DNA of 8,303 bases from Synechococcaceae cyanobacterium (GTDB lineage: Bacteria > Cyanobacteriota > Cyanobacteriia > PCC-6307 > Cyanobiaceae), in assembly GCA_947460085.1 (NCBI GenBank), contig CANHGA010000083.1, forward strand, positions 1 to 8,303, in the 5' to 3' direction. The translations under genes and the position numbers were made by a program. Under the pieces are notes generated by a model. That model was not told the DNA's origin. It was given only the letters and a program-made list of their open reading frames with translations, and searched no databases. Shown here one piece after another: positions 6,523-8,303 of the stretch; within the stretch, counting starts at the first letter, position 1; each line of letters begins with the position of its first letter.

Positions 6523-6645
6523 AGACTGGCAATCAACCGCATCCCTCTTTATCGCATCGAATGCCCCGGGCGGCCAGGGAGCCCGCAGATCAAGGGCCCA
6601 GCGCGGCTACAGTCCGCACCATTCAACCCTTGGTGCGCAGCTGCT
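6523..6645. promoter_or_regulatory. Divergent intergenic region topA / ndhB
   Basis: This is the only non-coding stretch above 10 bases, 123 bases between two divergent GTG starts, so it must hold the promoters of both ndhB and the topA operon unless they lie inside the genes. For topA I see no convincing -10/-35 pair. A small inverted repeat, GCAT-CGA-ATGC, lies at 6554-6564, but its arms are only 4 bases long. Neither gene has a good Shine-Dalgarno sequence, which is common in cyanobacteria. Confidence 0.6.
6608..6613 (+). promoter_or_regulatory. Candidate ndhB -10 element (TACAGT)
   Basis: TACAGT inside GGCTACAGTCC fits the TAnnnT pattern of cyanobacterial sigma-70-type promoters. It lies 33 bases before the proposed ndhB start, which would leave a leader of roughly 25 bases. 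No good -35 box is seen 17 bases upstream (GCAGAT), so the call is weak. Confidence 0.3.
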
Positions 6646-8205
6646 GTGACTGTTCTGCTCGGCACCCTCTCGTCCGTGGCTGAAGCCATCGGCAGTGGGG
6701 CAGGCACGGCCGGCCTCAACCTCCAGCTCAACGTCGCCGCCATTGCCCCCGAGGCTGCGGTGTTGTTTGCCCTGTTGGCCTGCCTACTGGTGGACCTGGC
6801 TGGCGAAAAGACCGCCAGCCGCTGGGTTCCGCCCATTTGCTACGCCGGCCTGTCCTCTTCCCTGGTGCTGCTGGCCCTGCAATGGAACGGCGACCTGGCT
6901 CCCTCGTTTGTGGGCACCTTCCTGGCCGACAACCTGGCCATTGCCTTCCGAGCCGTGGTGGCCGCCTCCACCCTGATTTCGTTGCTGATCAGCTGGCGCT
7001 ACGTGGAGCGCAGCGGCAGCCCCGTGGGCGAATACGCGGCGATTTTGCTCTCGGCAACCCTGGGGGCGATGTTCCTGTGCGGCGCCACCGACCTGATCAG
7101 CGTCTTCGTGTCGCTTGAAACCCTCTCGGTTTCGAGCTATCTGCTCTCGGGTTACATGAAACGCGATGCCCGCAGCGCCGAGGCATCCCTCAAATATCTG
7201 TTGGTGGGTTCGGCTGCCGCCGCGGTGTTCCTCTACGGCGCCTCGATGCTGTATGGCCTCACCGGTGGTGAAACCAGCCTGGAGGCCGTGGGCCTGGCCC
7301 TGCAAACCAGCGCCTCACCGGTGAGTGCCCTGGCCCTGGTGTTTGTGCTGGCCACCGTGGCCTTCAAGATCTCGGCGGTACCGTTCCACCAATGGACCCC
7401 CGATGTTTACGAAGGCTCGCCGACGCCGGTGGTGGCCTTCCTTTCGGTGGGATCCAAGGCCGCCGGCTTTGCCTTGGCCCTGAGAATTTTGGTGGGCTGC
7501 TTTGAGCCCTTTGAAGCCCAGTGGAAATTGCTGTTCACCGTGCTGGCGATCCTGAGCATGGTGCTCGGCAACGTGGTGGCCCTGGCCCAAACCTCGATGA
7601 AGCGGATGCTGGCCTACAGCTCAATTGGCCAGGCCGGCTTTGTGATGATTGGCCTGGTGTGCGGCACCGCCGATGGCTTTGCAGCCATGGTTTTGTACAT
7701 GGCGGCCTACCTGTTTATGAACCTGGGGGCCTTTGCCTGCATCATCCTGTTTTCGCTGCGCACCGGCAGTGATCGCATCGCCGATTACGCCGGTCTCTAT
7801 CAGAAAGATCCCCTGATCACCTTGGGCTTGAGCCTCTGCCTGCTCTCCCTGGGAGGCATCCCACCCATGCTCGGCTTCTTCGGCAAGATTTACCTGTTCT
7901 TTGCAGGCTGGGCCGACCACCAGTACCTGTTGGTGGTGGTGGGTCTGATCACCTCTGTGGTGTCCATTTACTACTACATCTCCGTGATCAAGATGATGGT
8001 GGTGAAGGAGCCCCAGGAAGCCTCCGACGCCGTCAAGTCGTACCCCGCCATCACCTGGTCGGTGGCCGGCCTGCCGGCCCTGCGCACCGCCCTGGTGGGC
8101 TGCGTGATCATCACTGCCGTTGGCGGCATCCTCTCCAACCCGTTGTTCCAATGGGCTGGTGAAACCGTGGCCGGCACCCCGATCCTGCAACAGGCCCTTG
8201 GTTGA
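6646..8205 (+). CDS. ndhB: NAD(P)H-quinone oxidoreductase subunit 2 (NdhB)
   Basis: A 519-residue antiporter-like proton-pumping subunit of the cyanobacterial NDH-1 membrane arm, in thylakoid membranes, used in respiration, cyclic electron flow around photosystem I and NDH-dependent CO2 uptake. The protein is almost wholly membrane segments. Conserved charged residues of the proton path are visible: Glu158 in VSLETLS, Lys183 in SLKYLLVG, Lys241 in the signature FKISAVPFHQWTPDVYEGSP (240-259), Lys271 in VGSKAAGF and Lys413 in GFFGKIYLF. MKRMLAYSSIGQAGF (318-332) is the usual broken-helix region. The frame stays open far upstream over topA, so the start must be chosen by family length: GTG at 6646 gives 519 residues, close to the norm of about 520; GTG at 6676 is the alternative. 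No ATG is available in frame near the expected N-terminus. Its 3' end overlaps the next gene. Identity is certain, the start moderate. Confidence 0.96.
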   Translation: MTVLLGTLSSVAEAIGSGAGTAGLNLQLNVAAIAPEAAVLFALLACLLVDLAGEKTASRWVPPICYAGLSSSLVLLALQWNGDLAPSFVGTFLADNLAIAFRAVVAASTLISLLISWRYVERSGSPVGEYAAILLSATLGAMFLCGATDLISVFVSLETLSVSSYLLSGYMKRDARSAEASLKYLLVGSAAAAVFLYGASMLYGLTGGETSLEAVGLALQTSASPVSALALVFVLATVAFKISAVPFHQWTPDVYEGSPTPVVAFLSVGSKAAGFALALRILVGCFEPFEAQWKLLFTVLAILSMVLGNVVALAQTSMKRMLAYSSIGQAGFVMIGLVCGTADGFAAMVLYMAAYLFMNLGAFACIILFSLRTGSDRIADYAGLYQKDPLITLGLSLCLLSLGGIPPMLGFFGKIYLFFAGWADHQYLLVVVGLITSVVSIYYYISVIKMMVVKEPQEASDAVKSYPAITWSVAGLPALRTALVGCVIITAVGGILSNPLFQWAGETVAGTPILQQALG

Positions 8206-8303
8206 AGCCACGACCGGCTCGCCTGCTGCCAATCAAGCCGTTGCCGAGCTGGTCGACGTCTGCAAGGTCTACGGCACAGGGGATACGGAAGTGAGGGCCC
8301 TCA
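8198..8303 (+). CDS. ABC transporter ATP-binding protein (5' part only)
   Basis: Only about 35 N-terminal residues are in the window. AELVDVCKVYGTGDTEVRAL (residues about 15-34) is the first beta-strand and A-loop (Tyr in KVYGTG) of an ABC ATPase; the 'VYGxGxTEVRAL' wording is typical of the LolD/MacB/DevA (Salx) subfamily, which powers export of lipoproteins, peptides or glycolipids with a FtsX-like partner. The Walker A and all later motifs lie outside. The frame is closed by a TGA at 8105-8107; start choices are TTG 8198, which overlaps ndhB by 8 bases, or GTG 8159 with a 47-base overlap. TTG is preferred because the short variable leader before the first strand is then normal in length. 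Tight overlap suggests co-transcription with ndhB, though a functional link is not implied. Confidence 0.8.
   Translation, partial: MVEATTGSPAANQAVAELVDVCKVYGTGDTEVRAL

Noticed and set aside
6554..6564. Inverted repeat GCAT-CGA-ATGC in the divergent region, considered as an operator
   Set aside because: Arms of 4 bases are too short to support a regulator site without conservation data.
6202..6645. Upstream extension of the ndhB frame into topA (148 extra codons)
   Set aside because: The frame is open, but the extra residues are antisense to the TopA TOPRIM region and do not resemble NdhB, which is about 520 residues in the family.

Overview
The window looks like chromosomal core DNA of a GC-rich picocyanobacterium of the Synechococcus/Cyanobium group. 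The main evidence is a cyanobacterial-type NdhB (NDH-1 subunit 2), a DNA topoisomerase I without zinc fingers and with a basic C-terminal tail, and a CobT-like protein of the UPF0284 type common in these organisms. Only one HIP1 octamer (GCGATCGC) was found, which fits picocyanobacteria better than HIP1-rich freshwater lineages. The genus is an inference from remembered protein families, not from a search.

Layout. Bases 1-467 (+) hold the C-terminal end of an aldo/keto reductase with a two-cluster iron-sulfur tail. It converges on a five-gene minus-strand run (6522 down to 464). In transcription order this run is topA, a small lipoprotein with Lys/Ala repeats, a DUF2232-type membrane protein, a CobT-like phosphoribosyltransferase, and a Tat-exported lipoprotein resembling a solute-binding protein. 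The first two junctions are TGATG stop/start overlaps and the next two gaps are 6 and 10 bases, so the run reads as one operon. A 123-base gap (6523-6645) separates topA from the divergent ndhB. ndhB overlaps by 8 bases the probable TTG start of an ABC transporter ATPase that leaves the window at 8303.

How the genes relate. TopA relaxes negative supercoils. NdhB belongs to the membrane arm of thylakoid NDH-1, which serves respiration, cyclic electron flow and CO2 uptake. The CobT-like protein points to attachment of the lower ligand of (pseudo)cobalamin. The lipoprotein, the DUF2232 protein and the solute-binding-like protein have no established function here; a shared role with CobT is a hypothesis only.

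The window is almost fully coding. The only intergenic stretch longer than 10 bases is the topA/ndhB divergent region. I saw no RNA genes, CRISPR arrays, insertion sequences or phage genes. No clearly new system stands out. The best second-look items are the make-up of the topA operon, the basic tail of TopA, the repeat-bearing lipoprotein and the orphan Tat lipoprotein.
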